A stretch of DNA of 64,000 nt, taken from contig NZ_CP137891.1 of NCBI RefSeq assembly GCF_033547075.1, positions 620,001 through 684,000 on the forward strand, in the 5' to 3' direction. The DNA is from Flavobacterium ardleyense. Its GTDB lineage: Bacteria; Bacteroidota; Bacteroidia; Flavobacteriales; Flavobacteriaceae. Positions 19,671 to 27,600 of the stretch are shown here, in pieces. The notes below the pieces were generated by a model that worked only from the letters and a program-made list of their open reading frames with translations, did not search any database and had not been told where the DNA came from. Made by a program: the position numbers and the translations under genes. The first letter of the stretch is position 1, and the number at the start of each line of letters is the position of its first letter.

Positions 19671-19818
19671 CTAGCCCTGATTGTAGCGGAAATCCCTTAG
19701 CTAGCATTTGCCTTTTTGCAACTGTGGCAGGCAAGAGCGACCAACGGAAGCTCCTTGAATGCCAACTGTTGCGGCAATTGCTAGCTAAGGATTGTAGAGA
19801 AAAGCAGGAAATAGCTCC
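19671..19818 (+). repeat. Structured repeat family, copy 3
   Basis: The best-preserved copy. The CTAGCCCTGATTGTAGCGG flank is followed by left arm CTTAGCTAGCATTTGCC (19696-19712), the core AAGAGCGACCAACGGAAGCT (from 19733), right arm GGCAATTGCTAGCTAAG (19773-19789) and the closing GATTGTAG...AGCAGGAAATAGCTCC. The arms pair over 17 bp with one mismatch. It fills the gap between the ABC ATPase and exonuclease genes. Confidence 0.85.
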
Positions 19819-19828
19819 AAAAAAAAAA

Positions 19829-20542
19829 TTAAACAGAAAGAACTTCTTCGGGAATTAATATGGCTTCATTGCGCATTCGGAGAAAAATTTGTGCCACGGT
19901 CAAGGTGTCTTTCTCACAATAGGTCACGATGCGGTCGATATCCTTTTCTTTGTAAAAAACTGCGGCGACTTCACTGCCATCTATATCATCTTTTGGCGAT
20001 GGTATGCCTAAAATTTTTGCTAATAACTTGAGTGATGTAAAGTGTTTATAGTCACCAAATTTCCACATTTCGAGAGTGTCTAGATGCGGGATTTCCCAAG
20101 GCTTCTTTCCGACTAAATTAAGCTTCGTAGGCAATGGAATACCTTTGATAATACAGCGTCGAGCAATAAATGGCAGATCAAATTCCTTGGCGTTGTGCCC
20201 GCATAATACATGCTGTGGACCAGAAAAATGATCGTTGAGAAGTTGCGAAAAATCTTTGAGAATTTGAACCTCATCTCCAAAAAAGGAGGTAACTCTAAAA
20301 TTTCGGATGTCATTTTTGATATTGAAATATCCTACAGAAATGCAGATTATTTTACCGAATTCTGCCCAAATTCCTGCGCGATTGTAAAAATCTTCTGCAC
20401 TAGCCTCGTCCCGCCTCTGATAATGCGTTTTATGATCCCACAAAACTTGCATTTCTGAGTCCAAATCTGAAAAAGTTTCAACTTCGGGAACTGTTTCGAT
20501 ATCTAAAAATAATATATTTTCGAGTTTTATCTTTTCTATCAT
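19829..20542 (-). CDS. DEDDy 3'-5' exonuclease (PolB exonuclease-like)
   Basis: A 237-residue nuclease of the RNase H-like fold. ExoI is FLDIETVP (Asp and Glu, residues ~14-19), ExoII is HNAKEFDLPF (~117-126) and ExoIII is YCEKDTLTVA (Tyr and Asp, ~208-217). It matches the family annotated as predicted 3'-5' exonuclease related to the DNA polymerase B proofreading domain. It probably trims DNA or RNA 3' ends in repair, but no substrate is known. It stands apart from the serine hydrolase upstream by 20 bp on the same strand. Confidence 0.9.
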   Translation of the reverse strand: MIEKIKLENILFLDIETVPEVETFSDLDSEMQVLWDHKTHYQRRDEASAEDFYNRAGIWAEFGKIICISVGYFNIKNDIRNFRVTSFFGDEVQILKDFSQLLNDHFSGPQHVLCGHNAKEFDLPFIARRCIIKGIPLPTKLNLVGKKPWEIPHLDTLEMWKFGDYKHFTSLKLLAKILGIPSPKDDIDGSEVAAVFYKEKDIDRIVTYCEKDTLTVAQIFLRMRNEAILIPEEVLSV

Positions 20543-20561
20543 ACCGCGCTGTTTTTAGAAT

Positions 20562-21719
20562 TTACGAGTTCATTTGCTCGAGCATTTTATAAGCCTCTTC
20601 GATGTAAATATAGAAATCCTTGCCGTGCTCATCGCCATTTACAGGCGTTGCTCGATGTCCTAAACGGGTGATTATAATATCGTCTTCGGGAATTACAATC
20701 ACGTATTGTCCAAGGTGTCCGCGCATATAAAAGACATCTTTGCCTTGATATTTTGCCAACCACCACCCATAACCATACTCGGGAGCATCTTTAAATCGAG
20801 GAGTTATCGATTTTGCCACGAAAGCGCTATCGAGTATCTGCTTGCCTTCCCACTTACCAAATTGTTTGTACAACTTTCCAAATCGTGAAAAATCACGAGC
20901 ATCAGATGCTATACAGCAATAGGCTTTCACGATTCCATCTTTTTGATCGGTTTGCCAAAGCGCGTCATTTTCGGCGCCCATTGGTTGCCAAAACTTTTCT
21001 GAAACATAGGTTGCAAGGGATTTGCCAGTAGCTTTTTCTATGACCATTGCTAGCAATTGTGTGTTGCCACTTAAATAAATAAAATATTTTCCAGGTTCGC
21101 TTGTTACTCTTAAATTCTTAATAATTGCGGGTAAATCCTTGTCGAAATAGGCTCGCGTGGTCACAGAAAACGGACTGTAATAGGATTCGTCCCAATTAAG
21201 GCCCGAGGACATTGATGACAGGTCGCCAACGGTAAGAGTAGCTGCTTTTCCAGTTGAAAACTCTGGAAAGAAATCGCCGACTAGTTGATCGAGACCTTTA
21301 ATTTTCTTCTCTTGAATCGCTTTTCCCAAAGCTGCCGAGACCAAACTTTTGGCCATCGAGAATGAATTTGACTTAGAATCCTTATTATAATCATCGTAAT
21401 AATGTTCGTATTGAATACTGTCATTTTTAATGATAAGATAAGCGACAGTTCCATTTTTTGAATGCAGGGAATCTAATCTATTACTACTGCTTGCCGAATT
21501 GTATTTGGCAGAAATTGGCCAGGATTGTGGAGTTTTTGACTTCTCTATAATCCGGTTTTCGAAATAATTATAATCATCTAAGAATGCTGTTTTGTGGCCA
21601 TTAAGATAGGTGATTCGAACTGCGGTAATAAGATAGTCTACCTTAAAAATATATAAAGCGGCAATTAGCAATGCGAAAAAGGCAACTAAGCCAATTAAAA
21701 AGTATTTGAGAATTTTCAT
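20562..21719 (-). CDS. Class C beta-lactamase-like serine hydrolase
   Basis: 385 residues from the ATG at 21719 (MKILKYFLIGLVAFFALL). Upstream in-frame codons lack good support. An N-terminal membrane anchor (~4-27) precedes the beta-lactamase/transpeptidase-like domain, with the SxxK motif in SFSMAKSLVS, a Tyr motif in KYFIYLSGNTQL and a C-terminal HLGQ segment in the KTG position. Family members include penicillin-binding proteins, esterases and D-amino-acid peptidases. It acts in the periplasm. The substrate cannot be assigned. Confidence 0.88.
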   Translation of the reverse strand: MKILKYFLIGLVAFFALLIAALYIFKVDYLITAVRITYLNGHKTAFLDDYNYFENRIIEKSKTPQSWPISAKYNSASSSNRLDSLHSKNGTVAYLIIKNDSIQYEHYYDDYNKDSKSNSFSMAKSLVSAALGKAIQEKKIKGLDQLVGDFFPEFSTGKAATLTVGDLSSMSSGLNWDESYYSPFSVTTRAYFDKDLPAIIKNLRVTSEPGKYFIYLSGNTQLLAMVIEKATGKSLATYVSEKFWQPMGAENDALWQTDQKDGIVKAYCCIASDARDFSRFGKLYKQFGKWEGKQILDSAFVAKSITPRFKDAPEYGYGWWLAKYQGKDVFYMRGHLGQYVIVIPEDDIIITRLGHRATPVNGDEHGKDFYIYIEEAYKMLEQMNS

Positions 21720-21798
21720 AAGATACCGACAATTAAAAATGCGAAGACCGTAACGAAAATACAACTTTTTTTAACAAGTATTTTTTCTGTTACAAAAA

Positions 21799-22269
21799 TT
21801 AGAATAATTGTTCTTGCTGGCAATTTTGTTCGTGATGTAGCAGCCATTCTTTGCGCCAAAGTTCGGCTGAGAAACCTCCAAGTCCACCATCTTTTGAAAT
21901 AATGCGGTGACATGGAATAATAATGAGAATAGGGTTTTTGCCATTTGCCGAAGCGACAGCACGGCTGGCTTTTGGATCGCCGTATTGTTCAGCAAGCTGA
22001 GAATAGCTCAAAATACTTCCGTATGGTATATGTTGGAGCAAATTCCACACCTTTTGTTGAAATATTGTTCCTTTCGGATTGATTTTAACTGTAAATTCTC
22101 TCCTACTTCCTGCAAAATATTCCTGGAGCTGGTTTACAACATTTTGAAGTTCAGTGGCAACTACGGGAGATTCTTGTAAAGAATCACAAAAATTTAAATA
22201 AAAAATTCCATCCTCATTCCCTATAATCTTAATGAAACCCAACGGCGAATTGATCACAGATGTTTTCAT
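21799..22269 (-). CDS. ogt: Methylated-DNA--protein-cysteine methyltransferase
   Basis: 156 residues from the ATG at 22269 (MKTSVINSPLGFIKI). An upstream in-frame start at 22311 gives a non-homologous extension. The C-terminal domain has the helix-turn-helix YSQLAEQYGDPKASRAVASANGKNP and the acceptor-cysteine motif PCHRII. It repairs O6-alkylguanine by transferring the alkyl group to its own cysteine. It follows the cytochrome c gene on the same strand. Confidence 0.94.
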   Translation of the reverse strand: MKTSVINSPLGFIKIIGNEDGIFYLNFCDSLQESPVVATELQNVVNQLQEYFAGSRREFTVKINPKGTIFQQKVWNLLQHIPYGSILSYSQLAEQYGDPKASRAVASANGKNPILIIIPCHRIISKDGGLGGFSAELWRKEWLLHHEQNCQQEQLF

Positions 22270-22311
22270 AATCAAGAAAGAATGATGATGGAATAAATTA
22301 CTTGCAGACAA

Positions 22312-22767
22312 TTATTTAGCCATTGAAAGCATATATGCTTCCAAAGACGCTAATTCGTCAGCACTCATTTTTTTTGTAATTGCTAAATTGGCTTGCATAA
22401 CCACATATTGAGCTGGATCGACAATTGGCTTGGCGTCATCTTTAAGAAATGCAACAAGACTTGCACCCTCTTTTTTGTAAATAGTACCAATTTCAGTAAT
22501 ACTTGGTCCGATTGTCTTTTCGGCTGGTTGGTGACAAGCAATACAAGTTCCTTTTCCAGAGAAGAGTGCTTTTCCTTTTTCAACTAAAGCAGGATCCAAA
22601 CCTGATGCAGCTAAAGCCGCTTCGGCAGCGGGATCTGGCGCATCTGCAACTGCTTCTGCTGGCATCTCCATTTCGTCTTCATATATAACGGTTTCTGCAT
22701 TTTGAACTGGTTTGTCTTTACAGGCAAAAAGCATCAAAAGGGAAGCGAATACGATTACTTTTTTCAT
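22312..22767 (-). CDS. Lipoprotein-type c-type cytochrome
   Basis: A 151-residue periplasmic cytochrome c with lipobox LLMLFAC (Cys16), an acidic and Ala-rich linker (~28-55) and a single haem site CIACH (Cys75, Cys78, His79). A distal Met lies in VVMQANLA. It resembles the small electron-carrier cytochromes of the cytochrome c551/c552 group. It is encoded next to ogt, with no functional link obvious. The 223 bp upstream hold no other gene. Confidence 0.92.
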   Translation of the reverse strand: MKKVIVFASLLMLFACKDKPVQNAETVIYEDEMEMPAEAVADAPDPAAEAALAASGLDPALVEKGKALFSGKGTCIACHQPAEKTIGPSITEIGTIYKKEGASLVAFLKDDAKPIVDPAQYVVMQANLAITKKMSADELASLEAYMLSMAK

Positions 22768-22990
22768 AACTTAAAATATTTGTGTTGTTTTTTGTTGCTA
22801 TTTTCTAATGAGTGTCTATAAATTGCTGATTTATGGCAAAAGACTTGAGATTATTTAAAATTACATAAAATATTACCGCAAATTTAAGCCTTTTTTAAAT
22901 TCTAAACTTTATTTTAAACAAGATTTAGATTGAAGCAACTCAATATATACGGATTCTAATCTAGTATCATTCAAGGATTATTTCCGGAAT

Positions 22991-23989
22991 TTATTTTTGA
23001 TTATCTTTTAGAAATTGTGCCGCTTCTCTAGCAAAATATGTTGAGATCAAACTTGCTCCTGCCCTTTTGATACACATCAATTGCTCCATCATAATTTGGT
23101 CGTGATCAAGCCATCCTCTTTCGGCTGCAGCCTTAATCATCGCATACTCACCCGACACGTGAAAAACAGTTACTGGAACATTTACCGCGTTTTTTACTTC
23201 GCGAACAATATCAAGATACGCAATTCCTGGTTTTACCATCACCATATCTGCGCCTTCTTCTACATCCCACAAAGCTTCTTTAATAGCTTCGATGCGGTTT
23301 GCATAATCCATTTGGTAGGTCTTCTTATCTTTTGGAACTTCGATATCAGCTTCTCGTGGTGCACTGTCTAAAGCATCGCGGAAAGGACCATAAAATGCCG
23401 AAGCATATTTAGCCGAATAGCTCATAATTCCCACATTGTGGAAACCTGCTTCATCCAATCCTTGACGCAATCTCAAAACGCGACCATCCATCATGTCACT
23501 TGGCGCAACCATATCTGCTCCCGCTTTTGCGTGCGAAACAGCCATTTTGACCAATGCGTCATTAGTAACATCATTGGCAACATCCCCATTTTTGATAATT
23601 CCGTCGTGTCCGTACATTGAGTACGGATCCAATGCTACATCAGGCATTACAATCATATCTGGACAAGCTTCTTTAATTGCTCTGATGGTGCGTTGCATCA
23701 ATCCTTGGTCATTCCAAGCTTCTTTTCCGGTATTGTCTTTAACAGACTCATCAGCTTTCACGTAGATATTAACCGCGCGAATTCCCAATTCGAAAATATC
23801 TTTAACTTCTTGAACAGTCAAATCTATCGATCGATGGAAAATTCCCGGCATTGATGGAATTTCTATTTTGACGTTTTCGCCTTCGGCAATAAACATCGGA
23901 AACATAAAATCACTTGGACTTAATGTAGTTTCGCGAACAAGACTTCGCATAGATTCGTTGACACGTAGTCGGCGGCCTCGGTGCAGCAT
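22991..23989 (-). CDS. hemB: Porphobilinogen synthase
   Basis: A 332-residue delta-aminolevulinate dehydratase that joins two 5-aminolevulinate molecules. The active-site lysines lie in MSYSAKYAS (~195) and MVKPGIAYLD (~250), and APSDMMDGRV is present. The cysteine-rich zinc site of animal and yeast enzymes is replaced here by DVALDPYSMYGHDGI (no Cys), which indicates the Mg/other-metal class. The N-terminus RGRRLRVNESMRSLV is standard. It is the last haem gene of the minus run, separated from hemF by a four-helix-bundle gene and 7-bp repeats. Confidence 0.96.
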   Translation of the reverse strand: MLHRGRRLRVNESMRSLVRETTLSPSDFMFPMFIAEGENVKIEIPSMPGIFHRSIDLTVQEVKDIFELGIRAVNIYVKADESVKDNTGKEAWNDQGLMQRTIRAIKEACPDMIVMPDVALDPYSMYGHDGIIKNGDVANDVTNDALVKMAVSHAKAGADMVAPSDMMDGRVLRLRQGLDEAGFHNVGIMSYSAKYASAFYGPFRDALDSAPREADIEVPKDKKTYQMDYANRIEAIKEALWDVEEGADMVMVKPGIAYLDIVREVKNAVNVPVTVFHVSGEYAMIKAAAERGWLDHDQIMMEQLMCIKRAGASLISTYFAREAAQFLKDNQK

Positions 23990-24000
23990 AAGTTAGTTTA

Positions 24001-24042
24001 GTTTACGGTTTACGGTTAACAGTTTTTGGTTTGCGGGTAAGC
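24001..24042. repeat. 7-bp-phased tandem tract (left of the four-helix gene)
   Basis: Six heptads in phase: GTTTACG twice, GTTAACA, GTTTTTG, GTTTGCG, GGTAAGC. A related tract at 24581-24622 lies on the other side of the four-helix-bundle gene. The rest of 23990-24213 shows nothing else. Confidence 0.7.
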
Positions 24043-24213
24043 AGACTTCTATGTTATTGTGAACCAATATTATTAATTATACGTTGACAAATTATGAAAA
24101 TTTTCTTAGTTTAAAGTTCTTTGTAGATCGTTAACAGCCGTTTATCGTACCATATTGAAATTCCTTCTCCTTTAAATAGTATTTCTCAATTATTTTTGCT
24201 GGAACATTATTGA

Positions 24214-24573
24214 TTATAATGTTGATTTTATCTTTCTAATAAGAGAACCCAACATTTTTTTAATTTCTAAAAGCTCAGTTAATAATCTCTCTGACTCGTC
24301 TTGATTTATAAATTTTAAATCAGTTGCTAGTAAGATTAAATATTCTACCTCGTGTGCTGATCCTGATGATATGTATAAGAATCTAATCAATTCTTTTTGA
24401 GTTTCTCGTCCACAGCCTTCGGCAATATTGGTTGGGATGGAAATTGCAGCTCTATTAATTTGCGGAACAATTGTAAACATTTCCGATTTTGGAAAAGTTG
24501 AAGTAATTCGATAGACATCCAAAACTAATTGATGTGATCGCTGCCAAACGTGATATTTTTTATAATCTACCAT
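24214..24573 (-). CDS. Four-helix-bundle protein (23S rRNA IVS type)
   Basis: 119 residues from the ATG at 24573 (MVDYKKYHVWQRSHQLVLDVY). The longer frame reads into the hemF 3' end. It is the S23/ribosomal-intervening-sequence four-helix family, with hallmark segments YRITSTFPKSEMF, QINRAAISIPTNIAEGCGR and FLYISSGSAHEVEYL. The fold is known as a pentameric bundle; the function is not. It sits between hemB and hemF with heptad tracts on both sides, which suggests it arrived as a small cassette. Homologues are often next to unrelated genes in Bacteroidota. Confidence 0.9.
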   Translation of the reverse strand: MVDYKKYHVWQRSHQLVLDVYRITSTFPKSEMFTIVPQINRAAISIPTNIAEGCGRETQKELIRFLYISSGSAHEVEYLILLATDLKFINQDESERLLTELLEIKKMLGSLIRKIKSTL

Positions 24574-24580
24574 TCGTCCT

Positions 24581-24622
24581 ACTTTTAACTGTGAACCGTA
24601 AACTGTGAACTTTAAACTATTT
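24581..24622. repeat. 7-bp-phased tandem tract (right of the four-helix gene)
   Basis: Six heptads: ACTTTTA, ACTGTGA, ACCGTAA, ACTGTGA, ACTTTAA, ACTATTT. The last of them overlaps the hemF stop region. It has the same phase and composition class as 24001-24042. Confidence 0.7.
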
Positions 24623-25522
24623 GAGCCACTCCACCGGTCTCTCCAACACCTGCACCAATCTTTCCTCCTCGCTTCCAACTTCTGGATGATGATCGTAAAT
24701 CCATTGCACATGCGGCGGTAAACTCATCAAGATACTCTCGATTCTTCCGTTCGTTTTAAGACCAAATAAAGTTCCTTTGTCGTGAACTAAATTAAATTCG
24801 ACATAGCGGCCTCTTCGTACTTCTTGCCATTTGCGATTTGCATCTGATGATGGTAAGTTTTTTCTCTTTTCAACAATTGGAATGTATGATTCAACAAAGC
24901 TATTTCCAACTTCTGTGACAAAGTTATACCAAGCTTCCATCGACATTTCTGGGGTTTCTTTTAGATAATCAAAGAATAACCCACCGATTCCTCGCGCTTC
25001 GTGTCGATGTGCATTCCAGAAATATTCGTCACATTGCTTTTTGTATTTTGCGTAGAACGTTGGATTGTGTTTATCGCAAGCTTCTTTACAAATAGTATGA
25101 AAATGAACCGCATCTTCATCAAATAGATAATAAGGCGTAAGATCTTGGCCTCCACCAAACCAACTATTGATAACCGTTCCTTCGGCATCATACATTTCAA
25201 AATAGCGCCAGTTTGCGTGAACAGTTGGCACCATTGGATTTTTTGGATGAATAACTAAACTCAGCCCGCAAGCAAAAAAATCTGCTTCTCCCACATTAAA
25301 TAACTTTTGCATACTATCCGGAAGTTTTCCGTGGACCGCCGAAATATTGACCCCGCCTTTTTCGAAGACAGCTCCATTTTCGATTACTCGAGTTCTTCCG
25401 CCACCACCTTCTGGTCTGTCCCAAAGATCTTCGCGGAATTTGGCTGTTCCATCTTGAGCTTCGAGGGCTGCACAGATTTGGTCTTGTAAGTTTAATATAT
25501 ATGAATAAAATTTATCTTTCAT
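24617..25522 (-). CDS. hemF: Oxygen-dependent coproporphyrinogen III oxidase
   Basis: A 301-residue HemF that decarboxylates coproporphyrinogen III to protoporphyrinogen IX using O2. Signatures are GGGGRTRVIENGAVFEKGGV, the HemF core PTVHANWRYFEM, and SWFGGGQDLTPYY. Its ATG overlaps the stop of the BRO-type gene upstream by one base (TAATG), so it is translationally coupled to an apparently foreign gene. An O2-dependent enzyme points to aerobic haem synthesis. Confidence 0.95.
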   Translation of the reverse strand: MKDKFYSYILNLQDQICAALEAQDGTAKFREDLWDRPEGGGGRTRVIENGAVFEKGGVNISAVHGKLPDSMQKLFNVGEADFFACGLSLVIHPKNPMVPTVHANWRYFEMYDAEGTVINSWFGGGQDLTPYYLFDEDAVHFHTICKEACDKHNPTFYAKYKKQCDEYFWNAHRHEARGIGGLFFDYLKETPEMSMEAWYNFVTEVGNSFVESYIPIVEKRKNLPSSDANRKWQEVRRGRYVEFNLVHDKGTLFGLKTNGRIESILMSLPPHVQWIYDHHPEVGSEEERLVQVLERPVEWLK

Positions 25523-26355
25523 TATTCCAATTCTTTTTTAATATTCAGGTAGTCGATCGCTTTTAATTTATTTACAACACTTTTACCGGTTTTCTCTTCA
25601 ATTTCTTTACGAGTATTTCCTGCAATTGTTCCACCTTGTTTCGCAATAACTTTATTTTCGACAAATGTCTCTGGCTTCTTTTCTTTGCTAATTTCTGTAG
25701 TTGTCGCTTCTGCCAACATATTGAGTACTAATTCTAGATTACTCATATTATCACGCAGATTTTCTTTTTTTAACCCTTTGTGATTTTTATATTCTTTAAC
25801 TGATAATCCACTCCAAGCCTTGGTAATTTCATCAGTTAAAATCGCATATTCTTGACCCTTCTTTACACCTCTATTATCCCATTCATCCGTCAGATCTTTT
25901 CGAACTTCTATACTTTTCAACCGCTGATTGACCCATTCTTTGGAATATCCTTTTTTTAGATAAGTTTCCATCAAACGATCAATACCTATTTCTGGATCTT
26001 CGATTTCGTCGATTCTTTCACGGGCAACCTGCGCAATCCATAATTTAAATGGCTCTGCTTTAGGTGAGGGAATTGATTGTATTAGTCTAAATAACTGCTC
26101 GGTATCAGCAATGTCGGTTTTATAAAACTTCCCATCCGCAGCTTCCATTTTCAGTTGTCCGATTTTATCGGACAACTGACTTCCTTCTTTTTTGAGTTTC
26201 GATTTTAAGTCGCTCCAATATTTTCTTGGTCTATCGGTTTCAGTAAGAACTTCGACAATATCAACAATCGAAAAATACCATTTCTCTTGCTCATCATCCC
26301 AAAATGATCGAATTTTATTCTGCTCAAATAATTTTATCGCTGTTTCCTTTGTCAT
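25522..26355 (-). CDS. BRO-N domain (phage antirepressor-like) protein
   Basis: 277 residues. The N-terminal half (~10-110) matches the BRO-N domain (KIRSFWDDEQEKWYFSIVDIVEVLTETDRPRKYWSDLKSKLKKEGSQL; segments FSIVDIV and PRKYWSDLK are diagnostic). The second half matches the DinD-like chromosomal versions (EWVNQRLKSIEVRKDLTDEW, then NLELVLNMLAEATTTEI). BRO proteins bind DNA and derive from phages or viruses; the host role is unknown. It is wedged into the haem run between the unknown gene at 26.4 kb and hemF. Confidence 0.85.
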   Translation of the reverse strand: MTKETAIKLFEQNKIRSFWDDEQEKWYFSIVDIVEVLTETDRPRKYWSDLKSKLKKEGSQLSDKIGQLKMEAADGKFYKTDIADTEQLFRLIQSIPSPKAEPFKLWIAQVARERIDEIEDPEIGIDRLMETYLKKGYSKEWVNQRLKSIEVRKDLTDEWDNRGVKKGQEYAILTDEITKAWSGLSVKEYKNHKGLKKENLRDNMSNLELVLNMLAEATTTEISKEKKPETFVENKVIAKQGGTIAGNTRKEIEEKTGKSVVNKLKAIDYLNIKKELE

Positions 26356-26416
26356 AATTTCAGTATTTACAGTTCAATTTACACAAAATCAACCAGTTAT
26401 CAGTATAAAGTATTTT

Positions 26417-26797
26417 TTATAGTTTGGCTTGCGCCGAAGTAATCTTCCCCATTATCGAGAAAGACATTGTATGACTTTCGGTCTGAATGAATTTATAAAT
26501 CGAAATTGCTTTCTCACCGAAATTATATTGACTTCCTTTCGACAGATTTATAAGAATATCTGCAAATTGCTCTAGTTGTTCAAATTCCAAATTATTCTGC
26601 TTTAGAAGTTTAATTAAATCTTCAGAACTCGAATTGCTGATAGTTTCTAAGGTCATTCCAAACTTTTCTAGCTGTTCGTCAATCGAAGAAAGTTCCGTCA
26701 CATTCCAAAACTTCGGAACAAAAACTAGTGATAATAAGGTCTTTAGAATATTATCGATTCGTACTGCTTGCTCGTCTCTTAGTCCTTTGTTTAGCAT
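26417..26797 (-). CDS. Small helical hypothetical protein
   Basis: 126 residues from the ATG at 26797 (MLNKGLRDEQAVRIDNILK). The upstream extension starts with TTG and lies in low-complexity sequence. It is mostly alpha-helical and acidic, with no signal peptide and no recognised family. It lies between the RAYT element and the BRO gene on the same strand and may be part of the same insertion. Confidence 0.55.
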   Translation of the reverse strand: MLNKGLRDEQAVRIDNILKTLLSLVFVPKFWNVTELSSIDEQLEKFGMTLETISNSSSEDLIKLLKQNNLEFEQLEQFADILINLSKGSQYNFGEKAISIYKFIQTESHTMSFSIMGKITSAQAKL

Positions 26798-26885
26798 TGC
26801 TGTTTTATTCTTTACTAATATTTTTATCAAGCTGTTTTGCAAAATCAATTACCGCTATTGTGAGAGCCGTGTCTTTAGAACAATA

Positions 26886-26913
26886 CCTACAAGGTTTAAA
26901 AAAAACCTTGCAG
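26886..26913. repeat. REP hairpin, 3' side of RAYT
   Basis: CCTACAAGGTTT / AAACCTTGCAGG form a 12-bp stem with one mismatch and an A-rich loop. The same sequence recurs at 27507-27533 and 27562-27589 on the other side of the transposase gene. Confidence 0.85.
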
Positions 26914-26933
26914 GATCGCCAACTTAAGATTTT

Positions 26934-27485
26934 TTACTCAAGCGTATGTTTTACCGTTAGCGCATCACTTTGATTCTTGTGACAAAATTTGAAATTTTCG
27001 ATTCCTCCAAATAGTTCTAAAACTTCTAACCTTTCTAACTTTGTTTCCTTTTCTGATAGTATAGATTGATACGATGAAAATCTAAAAACTTCAAAATTCA
27101 AATCCAAATGATGTTTTGGATTTAAATTGGTATAAATAATTAAATGTTTTAAGTATTCTTCGTTATCTAGCTTTATCCTTTTAAAATGTTTTTCGAAGAG
27201 ACTGCCTGTTCTACCATTTTCTTTATTCACAGCTTTGACATACGAATTCAAGAAATTAGAAAAAGATTGTGTTACAAGCTCTCCTTCTTCGAGTAATCTT
27301 ACAACTAAATGATAATGGTTGTCAAGTAAACAATAAGCATACAATGAAATTTTACCTGATAAATATTTGTTCAACTGCTTAAGAAAGAACATTTTATTTT
27401 TATCTGTAAAGAACACATCGCCTCCATTTATACCTCTATTATAAATGTGATAATAATGATCTTTTTCTAAAACTTCAAGTTGCAC
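26934..27485 (-). CDS. REP-associated tyrosine transposase (RAYT)
   Basis: A 183-residue Y1 single-strand transposase of the IS200/RAYT type. It has HxH in LLDNHYHLVVRL (residues ~52-63) and the catalytic Tyr expected in the helix EEYLKHLIIYTNLNP (~113-127). N-terminal YHIYNRGINGGDVFF is typical of the group. The length is complete. CCTGCAAGG-type hairpins flank it (one downstream, two upstream), which is the expected REPtron layout. RAYTs usually move or maintain REP hairpins rather than themselves. It splits hemE from hemF. Confidence 0.9.
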   Translation of the reverse strand: MQLEVLEKDHYYHIYNRGINGGDVFFTDKNKMFFLKQLNKYLSGKISLYAYCLLDNHYHLVVRLLEEGELVTQSFSNFLNSYVKAVNKENGRTGSLFEKHFKRIKLDNEEYLKHLIIYTNLNPKHHLDLNFEVFRFSSYQSILSEKETKLERLEVLELFGGIENFKFCHKNQSDALTVKHTLE

Positions 27486-27506
27486 TAATCGCGTTTTTTA
27501 GACTTT

Positions 27507-27589
27507 CCTGCAAGGTTTTAAAAACCTTGTAGGTATTGTTGTTTTTCGGAATGCTAAAAATCCTGCAGGGATTAGAAAAACCTTGCAGG
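27507..27589. repeat. Two REP hairpins upstream of RAYT
   Basis: Hairpin 1 at 27507-27533 (CCTGCAAGGTTT / AAACCTTGTAGG) and hairpin 2 at 27562-27589 (CCTGCAGGGATT / AAACCTTGCAGG, less perfect). They lie 28 bp apart between the RAYT start and the hemE stop. Confidence 0.85.
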
Positions 27590-27600
27590 ATAATTTATTA

